Of a DNA stretch of 64,000 bases, positions 51,946-60,200 are shown one piece after another (within the stretch, counting starts at the first letter, position 1; each line of letters starts with the position of its first letter). The stretch spans positions 1-64,000 of the forward strand of contig NZ_FRBE01000011.1 of assembly GCF_900142535.1 (NCBI RefSeq). The letters run 5' to 3'. Source of the stretch: Fibrobacter sp. UWEL. GTDB lineage: Bacteria; Fibrobacterota; Fibrobacteria; Fibrobacterales; Fibrobacteraceae. Position numbers and translations under genes: made by a program. The notes beneath the pieces were generated by a model, which did no database searches, was not told where the DNA came from, and saw only the letters and a program-made list of their open reading frames with translations.

Positions 51946-54192
51946 ATGTATCGTTTGGTTTTTCTGATTTTGCCCCTTATTTTCGTCGCCTGTAAAGGAC
52001 ATACAGGTGTCGAGTCCGAATTGAATGAGGACTTTTCCAGTTCCTCGGGTCACTCCAGTAACCCCAGTGATCCTAACAGCTCTAACTCTCCCGCCAATTC
52101 GGTTGATCCTGACGACCCTGAAAACACTCAAGGCGTCGAAATTATTGAGCCCATAGGCCCGTCCTCTGGTGACGAAGAAGTGGTGGAGGACACCACTGCC
52201 GTGGAAGATGCCAGTGCGCTGCCCAAGTGTACCTCTTCCAACGATGGGGAATCCTTCTTTGTGGCTGCCGAGAATGCTCTGTATTTCTGCGTCAGCGGAG
52301 AATGGCGTACCGATGTGGTTGAACAGATTGGTGTTTCCTGTAACGATGGCTCCCTTTCCATCGGTGCCGAAGAAGAAGTTCCCTCCGAGTCCGTATTTGG
52401 CATTGATACCCTCACCGGCGAAATCGTCTATCGTCGTGAAGGAGTTGTCGTAGCCGGCATTGCCGAAAAGGGCCCGTTCCGTCATGGCGCTTCCGTAACT
52501 GTGGTGGAACTGGATAGTGCTGCACGACTGGCTGATTCCGACCGTAAGCACAAGGCTTGCATTACTTCCGGCAACGGTTCCTATAGCTTTGATGCTTTCG
52601 ATATCGTTTCTCCCTACGTCCGAGTGGAAACTACAGGTTACTATAAGAACGAATTGACAGGCGGTCTTTCTTCTGAACCCGTCACGTTGAAGTCCGTTAC
52701 GGATCTTACGGAACGTGATTCCGTGAACGTGAATATTTTGACTCATCTGGAGGCTGTGCCTACTCTGAAACTTGTAGAACAGAGTGGTTACAATTCTCCC
52801 ATCCGCATGTTCAAGGAACAGTCCTTGATGAAGGTCCTTTATGCATTCGGCATCAAGATCGAAGGCTTTAACGACGCCCTCTTTGCCCAGAGCCAAGGCG
52901 GTTTCGGCTTCGGTGGACAGTCCTCTGCGGCACAGACCATCAACAAGACTGCAGACGAGGTGAGCCTATTTGCCGGGGACGAATTCAGTAGCGCCTTGAT
53001 GGCAATTTCTGTGATGCTCCAGCGTCATGGCTCCGGCAAGGAAATGCTGTTGTTTGCGGACTCCATCGCCCAAAAGATTGCAGGAAGCGGCAACTGGGAC
53101 GACTGGACTTCTCGCGCTCATCTGGCAGACTGGCTGATGGCTCTGGATATTAACGGAGAGTTTAATAAGATCCGCAAGAACGTGTCCAGCTGGGGCTTGG
53201 GTGACGTACCTGATTTTGAAAAGCACTTGCGTAAGTTCTGGACCAACGAATACCAGTTCCCCACTTGTGGCAAGTCTAACGCAGGCGTCGTAACTCATAT
53301 CGGTTACAGCCAGTCTAATTACTTTGGTTGTAATTACCAGGATACCACCAAGACTAAGGTCCGTTTTACCTGCGATGCAGAATTGGGTCGCTGGCGCGCC
53401 GCTACCGACATCGAAAAGGATACGGTGGGCTTGGGTGCAGATACCTCCAAGTACGATGGCGCTCTCCGTCCTGGTGTCATTAACAACGACAAGACTTACA
53501 TCTACGAAAAGTCTACAAACACATGGCGTCTTGCCTCCAGCGATGACGTGATGGACTTTACGGATGTGGAAGATGTTTACAAGGGCTTGGCCGCAGACGA
53601 ATCTGTTGTGTTCGTGCTCCGCCATGCTGAACGTACCAACGAGACGGGTTCCAAGGGCCACCTGACGGATAACGGAAAGGCTCAGGCAAAGAGCGTTGGT
53701 GCCAAGCTTAAGAGTGCCGGTAGAATGTATTTCGCATACTCCGGATATACCCGTACCTTGGAAACCTGCGAAAGCATTGCAGCTGGCGCAGGCCTAAGCG
53801 CATCTCCCGATAGCCTTGCTGGCCTTAATGGCGAGTGGTTTGTGAAGTCTGGTGAACCATCTATTGAAGATGTGAGCCGCTGGGCCTACACGGGATCTCC
53901 TGCAGGCAGCTTCTACGATCTGGAAGAACGCAGTAAGGAACTGGTTTCCGATTACATCCTGGCCAATCGCAGTAAATTGCAGAAGGTCAACTTCTACATC
54001 TCCCACGATAGAATGATCCTGCCTTTTGCGGTATATGCCTCCAAGGGCAAGGTGGACCTGCGGTTCTTTGACGTGATGGGTACCCGCAACTGGATCAATT
54101 TCCTGGCTGGCGTAGCTGTGATTTTCGATAGCGCCGGAAAGGTTCGTTATGTTCCTGTCCGCGGTTTGGATTCTGGAACCATGAAACTTTAA
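51946..54192 (+). CDS. Lipoprotein with C-terminal histidine-phosphatase domain
   Basis: 748 residues. The signal peptide has lipobox F-V-A-C (Cys16), then a Ser/Asn/Asp/Pro-rich linker (~25-85). The middle (~90-540) has no recognised family but contains FVAAENALYFCVSGEWRTD-like beta segments and paired cysteines. Residues ~553-735 form a histidine phosphatase: VVFVLRHAER (His ~560), GYTRTLETCESIA, and the second His in YISHDRMILPF (~685). This would be a surface or periplasmic phosphomonoesterase, or a phosphate-ligand binder, attached to a sensor-like body. A TATATTG box lies 7 bases before the ATG with no Shine-Dalgarno, suggesting a leaderless message. Confidence 0.82.
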   Translation: MYRLVFLILPLIFVACKGHTGVESELNEDFSSSSGHSSNPSDPNSSNSPANSVDPDDPENTQGVEIIEPIGPSSGDEEVVEDTTAVEDASALPKCTSSNDGESFFVAAENALYFCVSGEWRTDVVEQIGVSCNDGSLSIGAEEEVPSESVFGIDTLTGEIVYRREGVVVAGIAEKGPFRHGASVTVVELDSAARLADSDRKHKACITSGNGSYSFDAFDIVSPYVRVETTGYYKNELTGGLSSEPVTLKSVTDLTERDSVNVNILTHLEAVPTLKLVEQSGYNSPIRMFKEQSLMKVLYAFGIKIEGFNDALFAQSQGGFGFGGQSSAAQTINKTADEVSLFAGDEFSSALMAISVMLQRHGSGKEMLLFADSIAQKIAGSGNWDDWTSRAHLADWLMALDINGEFNKIRKNVSSWGLGDVPDFEKHLRKFWTNEYQFPTCGKSNAGVVTHIGYSQSNYFGCNYQDTTKTKVRFTCDAELGRWRAATDIEKDTVGLGADTSKYDGALRPGVINNDKTYIYEKSTNTWRLASSDDVMDFTDVEDVYKGLAADESVVFVLRHAERTNETGSKGHLTDNGKAQAKSVGAKLKSAGRMYFAYSGYTRTLETCESIAAGAGLSASPDSLAGLNGEWFVKSGEPSIEDVSRWAYTGSPAGSFYDLEERSKELVSDYILANRSKLQKVNFYISHDRMILPFAVYASKGKVDLRFFDVMGTRNWINFLAGVAVIFDSAGKVRYVPVRGLDSGTMKL

Positions 54193-54257
54193 AAATACTA
54201 CATTTCCAACGTTGATTTTTATCAAACTTAAACCTAAAAGAATGGATAAAATCCAAT

Positions 54258-55037
54258 ATGAATGAAACGCAAACACAACAGGCTGCACCGGTAAAGGGAC
54301 GTTTCGACGAGCAGATCGGCTTGATGTCTCCTACAGATGCTGCTAAGGTTCAGGCTCAGCTTGACCTTACTCCTGGTGGCGATTCCGCTGTCTTCGAAAT
54401 TGTCGAAGCTCACGGTGGTGGATACCAGGTGCTTTATAAGACTTATGATCAGTCTGTAACCGCCCGTAATGCTCTTAAGGCCAAGGACGATGCATCTGCC
54501 AAGGTGCTCCCCATTGCCAAGGCTACTTTGGGCAAGGAATATTGCAATGGCGACGTCGTAGAAGGCGTTTGCCAGGGCGAAAAGGATACCTTCACTCTGG
54601 GTAAGCTTGCCGAATTCCAGGCAACTGGCCTTATCGTAGTGATGGCTGTTATTATCGGCCTCTGCTTGCTCTGCTACCTGATGAACTTCATCATGGCAAA
54701 GCTTGGCCTCAACGTGGACAAGGCTCCGGCACCCGCAGTCAAGGCTGCTCCCGCCGCCGCTCCTGCTGCTGCACCCGCTGCTGCCGCTCCTCGCACCATT
54801 GGCCCCGCACACTGCGACTGGGATCCCAATGCTAAGAGCGTTCATCCGGGTATGACCAACAAGCAACTCCAGGCATTCCTCTCCATTGCTGCAATTGCCG
54901 CTCTGGAAGAACACCCGGGCCTTACCAACGATGAATTGGTGGTAATCATGACCGCTGCTGCAACTCAGGTTCTGGGTCAGCCCTGCCGCGTTACCGCTTA
55001 CAAGAATGTTAACTCTCCTGCTTGGACCATCGTCTAA
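54258..55037 (+). CDS. Na+-pumping decarboxylase small subunit (OadG/MmdD-like)
   Basis: 259 residues. An unusual ~115-residue N-terminal region precedes the single membrane helix (~122-147) typical of OadG/MmdD; an Ala/Pro linker (~152-180) and a C-terminal segment (~215-259, AAIAALEEHPGLTNDELVVIM ending SPAWTIV) resemble the delta/epsilon subunits of methylmalonyl-CoA decarboxylase. It assembles the carboxyltransferase with the beta channel. It leads an operon with MmdC- and MmdB-like genes. The long N-terminus is atypical; its role is unknown. Confidence 0.82.
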   Translation: MNETQTQQAAPVKGRFDEQIGLMSPTDAAKVQAQLDLTPGGDSAVFEIVEAHGGGYQVLYKTYDQSVTARNALKAKDDASAKVLPIAKATLGKEYCNGDVVEGVCQGEKDTFTLGKLAEFQATGLIVVMAVIIGLCLLCYLMNFIMAKLGLNVDKAPAPAVKAAPAAAPAAAPAAAAPRTIGPAHCDWDPNAKSVHPGMTNKQLQAFLSIAAIAALEEHPGLTNDELVVIMTAAATQVLGQPCRVTAYKNVNSPAWTIV

Positions 55038-55102
55038 CTCCGTCTAAGAAACAGGAAAACCTTTAAAAATTCAACAGGCTATAATAGCCAGGAAATAACA
55101 AA

Positions 55103-55474
55103 ATGAAGAAGACCGTACGTATCAGTTTCGAAGGCAAGAGCTACGATGTAGAAGTTGAAGTTCTTGATTCCAATGTTGCAGTTGCTGCAGCTCCCGCTCC
55201 CGCCGCTGCTCCCGCACCGGTTGCCGCTCCTGCTCCCGCTGCTGCACCTGCAGTTGCTGGTGGCACCGAAGTGAAGAGCCCCCTCGCTGGTTCCGTGTTC
55301 AAGCTGAAGGTCAAGGTTGGCGATAAGGTTGAAGCTAACCAGGAAGTCGCAATCATCGAAGCTCTCAAGATGGAAAACCCGGTTGTCGCTCCTTGCGCAG
55401 GTACCGTGAACTCTGTTTCCGTCAAGGAAACCGATACCGTCGTTGACGGCCAGACTCTCCTCACCATCGCTTAA
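55103..55474 (+). CDS. Biotin carboxyl-carrier subunit (MmdC-like)
   Basis: 123 residues. A short N-terminal lobe, an Ala/Pro hinge (~29-53) and a biotinyl domain with the lysine in EALKMENP (Lys89; most family members read EAMKM). It shuttles CO2 between carboxyltransferase and the sodium-pumping beta subunit. Confidence 0.93.
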   Translation: MKKTVRISFEGKSYDVEVEVLDSNVAVAAAPAPAAAPAPVAAPAPAAAPAVAGGTEVKSPLAGSVFKLKVKVGDKVEANQEVAIIEALKMENPVVAPCAGTVNSVSVKETDTVVDGQTLLTIA

Positions 55475-55498
55475 TTTAGCCCACTGAGGTATAGATAA

Positions 55499-56659
55499 AT
55501 GAGTTCAATCCTTAGCTCCGTTGCCCAGTTCGCTGGCGACACTGGCTTTGCTTACATCACTCCGTCTATGATCGTGATGTGGCTTGTCAGCTTCGTCCTG
55601 ATGTACTTGGCAATCGTGAAAAAGTTCGAACCGCTGCTGCTCTTGCCGATCGCACTGGGCGCTCTTGCGGTTAACATCCCCACCAAGGGATTCTACGATG
55701 GTGGCTGGAGCATCGAGGGCATGTTTGTCCCGACCGAAGGCCTCTATTACTACATCAGCCAGGGTATCCACCTGGAACTCTTCCCGCCCATCATCTTCCT
55801 GGGCGTGGGTGCCATGACTGACTTTGGACCGCTGATTGCTAACCCCCGTACTCTGTTGCTGGGTGGTGGTGCTCAGTTCGGCGTCTTCGCTACCATGTTC
55901 TGCGCCGTTGCTTTCGGTGGCTTTACTCTGGGCGAAGCTGCTTCCATCGGTATTATCGGTGGTGCAGATGGTCCGACCTCCATCTTTACTGCTAACAAGC
56001 TGGCAAAGCACCTCATCGGCCCCATCGCCGTTGCTGCTTACACCTACATGGCTCTCGTGCCGCTGATCCAGCCGCCTATCATGCGTCTCATGACCAATGA
56101 TAAGGAACGCAAGATCCGCATGAAGTCTCTCCGTAAGGTCTCCAAGGCCGAACGTATTGCCTTCGCAGTCATGGTCATGGTTGTCTGCATCCTGGTTGTG
56201 CCCGATGCTTCCGCTTTGATCATCATGCTTATGCTTGGTAACATCTTCAAGGAATCTGGCGTTGTTGATCGTCTCGTCAAGACCGGTCAGAACGAACTCA
56301 TGAACATCGTGACCATCTTCCTTGGCACTTCTGTGGGCTTGACTATGTCTGCTGACATCTTCCTGCGTCCCCAGACCCTTATGATCATCGCTATGGGCGT
56401 GGTTGCATTCGGCTTCTCTACCGCTGCAGGCCTCTTCCTCGCAAAGATCATGAACAAGTGCTCTCCCAAGAATCCGGTGAACCCGCTCATTGGCTCTGCT
56501 GGCGTTTCTGCAGTGCCTATGGCTGCCCGCGTTTCTCAGGTTGAAGGTGCTAAGTACGACCCGCAGAACTTCCTGCTGATGCACGCTATGGGCCCCAATG
56601 TGGCTGGCGTGATCGGTACCGCAGTTTGCGCTGGTTACATGATTAGCAGACTTAGCTAG
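55499..56659 (+). CDS. Na+-pumping decarboxylase beta subunit (OadB/MmdB)
   Basis: 386 residues, about ten membrane segments. Family motifs: [19 protein letters not shown], the substrate/Na+ region [27 protein letters not shown], and [12 protein letters not shown] near the end. It couples decarboxylation of carboxybiotin to Na+ export. No alpha (carboxyltransferase) subunit is adjacent, so MmdA must be encoded elsewhere. Confidence 0.94.
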   Translation: MSSILSSVAQFAGDTGFAYITPSMIVMWLVSFVLMYLAIVKKFEPLLLLPIALGALAVNIPTKGFYDGGWSIEGMFVPTEGLYYYISQGIHLELFPPIIFLGVGAMTDFGPLIANPRTLLLGGGAQFGVFATMFCAVAFGGFTLGEAASIGIIGGADGPTSIFTANKLAKHLIGPIAVAAYTYMALVPLIQPPIMRLMTNDKERKIRMKSLRKVSKAERIAFAVMVMVVCILVVPDASALIIMLMLGNIFKESGVVDRLVKTGQNELMNIVTIFLGTSVGLTMSADIFLRPQTLMIIAMGVVAFGFSTAAGLFLAKIMNKCSPKNPVNPLIGSAGVSAVPMAARVSQVEGAKYDPQNFLLMHAMGPNVAGVIGTAVCAGYMISRLS

Positions 56660-56664
56660 TGTGT

Positions 56665-56680
56665 GGCGGCAAATCGCCGC
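56665..56680 (+). repeat. Small hairpin after mmdB
   Basis: GCGGC-AAATC-GCCGC, just after the stop. Confidence 0.45.
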
Positions 56681-56700
56681 AAGTCAAAGCACTCGAAATT

Positions 56701-56736
56701 AAGAAACCCTCGGTGATGAACCGGGGGTTTCTTTGT
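56701..56736 (+). terminator. Terminator of the decarboxylase operon
   Basis: 13-bp stem 56701-56713 with 56721-56733 (one wobble), T-rich tail. Confidence 0.88.
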
Positions 56737-56741
56737 GTTTT

Positions 56742-57145
56742 ACAATAAACTCCTTATAACGGCGTGATACACTTCGGGACAGTCAACTTCCATGATGGTG
56801 GTGATTTTTCCGCGGGTTTTAGTTCAAACGAAACGTCCGGACGGGCGGCCTTAAAATCATTTTCCATGGACTGGGTGATTTTCCATAACCTTTTTCAGGG
56901 AGTCGCTATTCTCCTGAGTTTCTGCTTTCAGTATTTCGTAATCGGAACGTATGGCTGCAATTTCTCGGGTGTTTTGAGCGGTGAGTGCGGCGATGCTTTA
57001 CTGTATATCCATAAATCTCTGCCAAATCGGCATCAAGCATTACCTTGACTCCACGGATGGTGTAAACCTTTGACTTTAGGAGATTTTCGTCAATCAGTGC
57101 GACCTTGGAACCGGATTCCGTCGCAATATCAAGTTTTTTGCTCAT
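56742..57145 (-). pseudogene. Internally deleted copy of the ORF6N-domain gene
   Basis: On the minus strand the first ~45 codons match the intact gene at 57497-58507 (MSKKLDIATESGSKVALIDE, IRGVKVMLDADLAEIYGY). It then jumps to later parts in order: the segment around TREIAVMRSDYE, the KAARPDVSFE region and the extreme C-terminus. At least three internal deletions remove about 600 bases and break the frame. Its leader (cgttactcctttgtgtta) is shared with the intact copy. A decayed tandem duplicate. Confidence 0.88.
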
Positions 57146-57496
57146 CGTTACTCCTTTGTGTTATAAGTTGCGGAAAAACACAAGTTTTAAAGGGGTCGAA
57201 TTCGACCCCTTTTCGCCTTTCTAAACCTATCGAATTCGAGGGGTTTAAATGTTTAGTCTGCATCGAGGTCGGAAAAATCGACCTCAATCTATGTATGAGG
57301 AAATTGAATGCCGATAATTTAATGTTACCGAATTCGGTATAATTAAAAGACGGATTGTTGCGAAGTTGTGGGTGCGAATTCTGCCATAACTTGAGGTGGA
57401 ATTTTTGCACCTCAAGTTTTCTTGAACCTCTGGCTCAAATTTTGATGCCCATTTTTTTGGACATCAAAGACATGTTTTTAAGGGGGGGGAGGCCTT
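57146..57496. repeat. Palindrome-rich spacer between the ORF6N copies
   Basis: No gene visible. It holds a 24-bp perfect palindrome (57189-57212, centred on GTCGAATTCGAC), CGAATTCG three times (57197, 57231, 57329), hairpins GAGGTCG/CGACCTC (57265-57285), TACCGAATTCGGTA (57326-57339), AACTTGAGGTG/CACCTCAAGTT (57388-57418) and TTTGATGCCC/GGACATCAAA (57441-57468). Confidence 0.8.
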
Positions 57497-58507
57497 TTAC
57501 AATAAGCTCCTTATTACGTTGTGATACACTTCGGGGCATTCAACTTCCATAATGGTGGTGATTTTCCCGCCGGCATCTTTTGAAGATGCTCCGCAATGAA
57601 AAATGCGTTCGCTTTCAGTATCAAAATCCAGTACGACATAGCGATCGTGGAATTTGTTGCCCGCGGGCTTTATTTCAAACGAAACGTCCGGACGGGCGGC
57701 CTTAAAATCATTTTCCATGGATTGAGTGATTCTGCAGCCGGCGTATTGGTCACTAAATATCGTAACCTGGATATTTGCAGGAGCGTTCCTGAGTAAATCA
57801 AGGGTCTTGACATCTACGTAATTGTCAATGACGAAAATAGATCTCTTCGCCATGCTGTATATTTGGGAGTTGGCGATGTCTGCTTCTAGCTTTTGCCCGT
57901 TTAGAATTAGAAAATGTTTGAAAGTGGCTGGATCAATGAAGTTTTCCATAACCTTTTTCAGGGAGTCGCTATTCTCTTGAGTTGTGGCTTTCAATATTTC
58001 GTAATCGGATCGCATGACCGCAATTTCTCGGGTGTTTTGAGCGGTGAGTGCGGCGATTTGTGCGCAATTGGCACAACCAAGCAACTGCTGGTTCTCGGCG
58101 GCAATGTAATCCTTCATTTCTTTGAAAAGGCGAACTAGGGCCTTACTTTGTGAGACTGCAAGTTTCCCTCGCAAAACACTAATAAGCATATAAATGCCTT
58201 GTTCGGTAAAAGCATACGGAGTAAATTTTGAATACTTCCCTTGTTCTAAGGTCGTTTTTTCCGACCTTAGAATCATTGAATACTCCTCCCTTGTTAGTTG
58301 GAAGCGAAAGTCCTCATCAAAACGTTCTATGTTGGATTTTACCTGTTCGTTCAAGCGCTTCGTTTCATACCCATAAATCTCAGCCAAGTCAGCGTCCAGC
58401 ATTACCTTGACTCCACGAATGGTATGGACCTTTGATTTCAGGAGATTTTCGTCAATCAGCGCGACCTTGGAACCGGATTCCGTCGCGATATCAAGTTTTT
58501 TACTCAT
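57497..58507 (-). CDS. ORF6N-domain (phage antirepressor-like) protein
   Basis: 336 residues. The ORF6N DNA-binding domain occupies ~25-115: VHTIRGVKVMLDADLAEIYG, NIERFDEDFRFQLTREEY and YAFTEQGIYMLISVL. A helical linker (~120-205) contains a Cys pair (GCANCAQ). The C-terminal part (~215-336, FVIDNYVDVKTLDLL, FHDRYVVLDFD, HCGASSKDAGGK) resembles the degenerate PLD-like domains often fused to ORF6N. ORF6N proteins are typical of phages, plasmids and defence islands; function here is unknown. The promoter TATATTTTG (58580-58572) and a GCACAAATGTGC palindrome in the leader suggest autoregulation. Confidence 0.85.
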   Translation of the reverse strand: MSKKLDIATESGSKVALIDENLLKSKVHTIRGVKVMLDADLAEIYGYETKRLNEQVKSNIERFDEDFRFQLTREEYSMILRSEKTTLEQGKYSKFTPYAFTEQGIYMLISVLRGKLAVSQSKALVRLFKEMKDYIAAENQQLLGCANCAQIAALTAQNTREIAVMRSDYEILKATTQENSDSLKKVMENFIDPATFKHFLILNGQKLEADIANSQIYSMAKRSIFVIDNYVDVKTLDLLRNAPANIQVTIFSDQYAGCRITQSMENDFKAARPDVSFEIKPAGNKFHDRYVVLDFDTESERIFHCGASSKDAGGKITTIMEVECPEVYHNVIRSLL

Positions 58508-59195
58508 CGTTACTCCTTTGTGTTACAAGCTGCGGAAAAACACAAATAAAATGCACAAATGTGCTACTGCACAAAATATAACTAAAACTACAAAGAAAGG
58601 CAATAGGGTGGCGAAAAAAATCCAGTGACACCTACTGACATTTGGGATTATCTATATTCATTACGTACATAAAGAGTTTTGCTCTTGTTCCCCTACTGAA
58701 ACTTCGACACTTTCACGGATAAGGAATAAGGCGACGCTCACGCTTGCTGCTAGGCTTTGCTTGGTGGCATCGTTTTGCTACGCGCATATTTAATAGATCT
58801 GCTTGTGCAAACGACCCTTTTGGGGCGTGGGTTGTTTGCGTTTATTTGTCCGGGCAGTCGAAGGCCTCAGTAGGTAAGTGCATTCAACCTCACGCCTTTT
58901 TTATTTAAATCGATGTGGAAGAATGACGACAAGAGTTGCTCTTGCTGGGTTTGCTCTTGTTCGCTGCTGAAACTTCGACACTTTCTGGACATAGAATAAG
59001 ACAAACGTTCGTTGACCTATGATTGCATAGGCCGTATTGTACCCTGGGCGTATTGTATCCATTCAGTGCCTGGGGGATTCGTGCGTGTATCCACACGTGC
59101 GTTTTCGGGCGTTTTCTTTGCTTGTTTTGACATCGCGGTTTCTTGCTCCCGACTGAGGGTGAACTCGTTCACCTTCAACTCGAGGAACGAGATAC
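58508..59195. other. Large non-coding region with direct and inverted repeats
   Basis: The largest gene-free stretch here. A ~52-base direct repeat occurs at 58678-58730 and 58950-59000 (core CTGAAACTTCGACACTTTC identical). Each copy is preceded by an AAGAG..CTCTT inverted repeat. An inverted version of the core (CAGTCGAAGGCCTCAGTAGG) lies at 58855-58874. An 11-bp hairpin GCAAACGACCC/GGGTTGTTTGC is at 58807-58839. No convincing reading frame is present. It may hold a structured RNA or the remnant of a mobile element upstream of the restriction-modification genes. Confidence 0.6.
58553..58580 (-). promoter_or_regulatory. Promoter and possible operator of the ORF6N gene
   Basis: TATATTTTG box (58580-58572) with palindrome GCACA-aa-TGTGC (58553-58564) just downstream of the expected start; GCACAAA recurs at 58570. 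Confidence 0.5.
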
Positions 59196-60200
59196 ATGGC
59201 AGGCAAGGATGATGCTAACGAAAATCCCATTAAGGAATTTCACTTATTCGCTGGTATAGGTGGTGGCATTTATGGAGGAGAACTCCTTGGTCATAAATGT
59301 TGCGCTGGAGTTGAAATTAGTGAGTTTTGCCAAAAGGTCCTGAAGCAGCGTCAGAAAGATGGCTGGATGAATGAGTTTGAAATTTATGGTGATCTTCGTG
59401 CTTTAAATGGCAAGGACTATAAAGGAAAGTTCGATGTCCTGTGTGGTGGATTTCCATGTCAGGCCTTCAGCACTGCTGCGCATGGGAAAAATATTGCAGA
59501 GAAGAACCTTTGGGATGAAATGTTCAGATTTGTAAAGGAATCTAATGCTCCAATTGTCTTTGGCGAAAATGTGGTCTTGCGTGCAATTAGCAAGGCAAAG
59601 TCAGATTTAGAATCTGTTGGATACAAGGTTAAGTATTGTAGATTAAGTTGTTCTGATTTGGGAGCCGACCATCAAAGAAATCGTTTTTGGCTTTTGGCTG
59701 TCAAAGATGAGAATGCTTTTGAACGTTTGAAAAAACACATTCTGTCATTACCGGTTTTCAAGGGAAAGTACTGGAGTAAAAATCCAGATGCATTAGGTCA
59801 AGAAGTCATTGTCACGGATCGTCGAGAACAGTTGAAGGGTGTGGGAAATGCTCAGTCTCCGTTTGTTGCCGCATCTGCGTTTAGAGTTTTGGTAAATCGT
59901 CATATTGAAAACCGCAATTATACGGAAGTTGTATCTGACGAAGAAATCGCAAAGGTTTTTGAAATTCAGAAAACTTGGATTAAGGATACCTATGGTGAAG
60001 AAATGGGCTTGGTTCATACGCCGACAACGATGGCTAATTATTCTGCACCATCAATGATGAAACATCAGGGCTGTCGTAACTTCAAGAAAGTGTTTGAAAA
60101 GCCATCTCCGAAGAATGCTGAATATCTTATGGGTTTCCCGCTTGGTGCAAGTTCTCCTGAACCTCAGGGAAAGAACAATCTGAAAAAGTGGGGTGCGTAA
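59196..60200 (+). CDS. DNA (cytosine-5) methyltransferase of the R-M system
   Basis: 334 residues. C5-MTase motifs: I FHLFAGIGGG (~15-24), IV GGFPCQAFS with catalytic Cys88, VI GENVV (123-127), VIII ADHQRNRFW (158-165), X GVGNAQSPF (215-223). Between VIII and X there are only ~50 residues, too short for a normal recognition domain. Instead ~110 residues follow motif X, including AEYLMGFP (309-315), which looks like the RL-x-GFP of motif IX found after X. This fits phage-type C5-MTases. AGGAACGAG precedes the ATG. AT-rich; overlaps the next gene by one base. Confidence 0.9.
   Translation: MAGKDDANENPIKEFHLFAGIGGGIYGGELLGHKCCAGVEISEFCQKVLKQRQKDGWMNEFEIYGDLRALNGKDYKGKFDVLCGGFPCQAFSTAAHGKNIAEKNLWDEMFRFVKESNAPIVFGENVVLRAISKAKSDLESVGYKVKYCRLSCSDLGADHQRNRFWLLAVKDENAFERLKKHILSLPVFKGKYWSKNPDALGQEVIVTDRREQLKGVGNAQSPFVAASAFRVLVNRHIENRNYTEVVSDEEIAKVFEIQKTWIKDTYGEEMGLVHTPTTMANYSAPSMMKHQGCRNFKKVFEKPSPKNAEYLMGFPLGASSPEPQGKNNLKKWGA

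Noticed and set aside
56764-57048. 94-residue plus-strand frame
   Set aside because: It is the antisense of the decayed ORF6N copy.
58620-59195. Retron (msr-msd) reading of the repeat-rich region
   Set aside because: Inverted repeats are present, but no reverse transcriptase gene lies nearby.
59012-59212. 66-residue frame upstream of the methyltransferase
   Set aside because: No ribosome site, overlaps the methyltransferase start, and its sequence is part of the repeat-bearing spacer.
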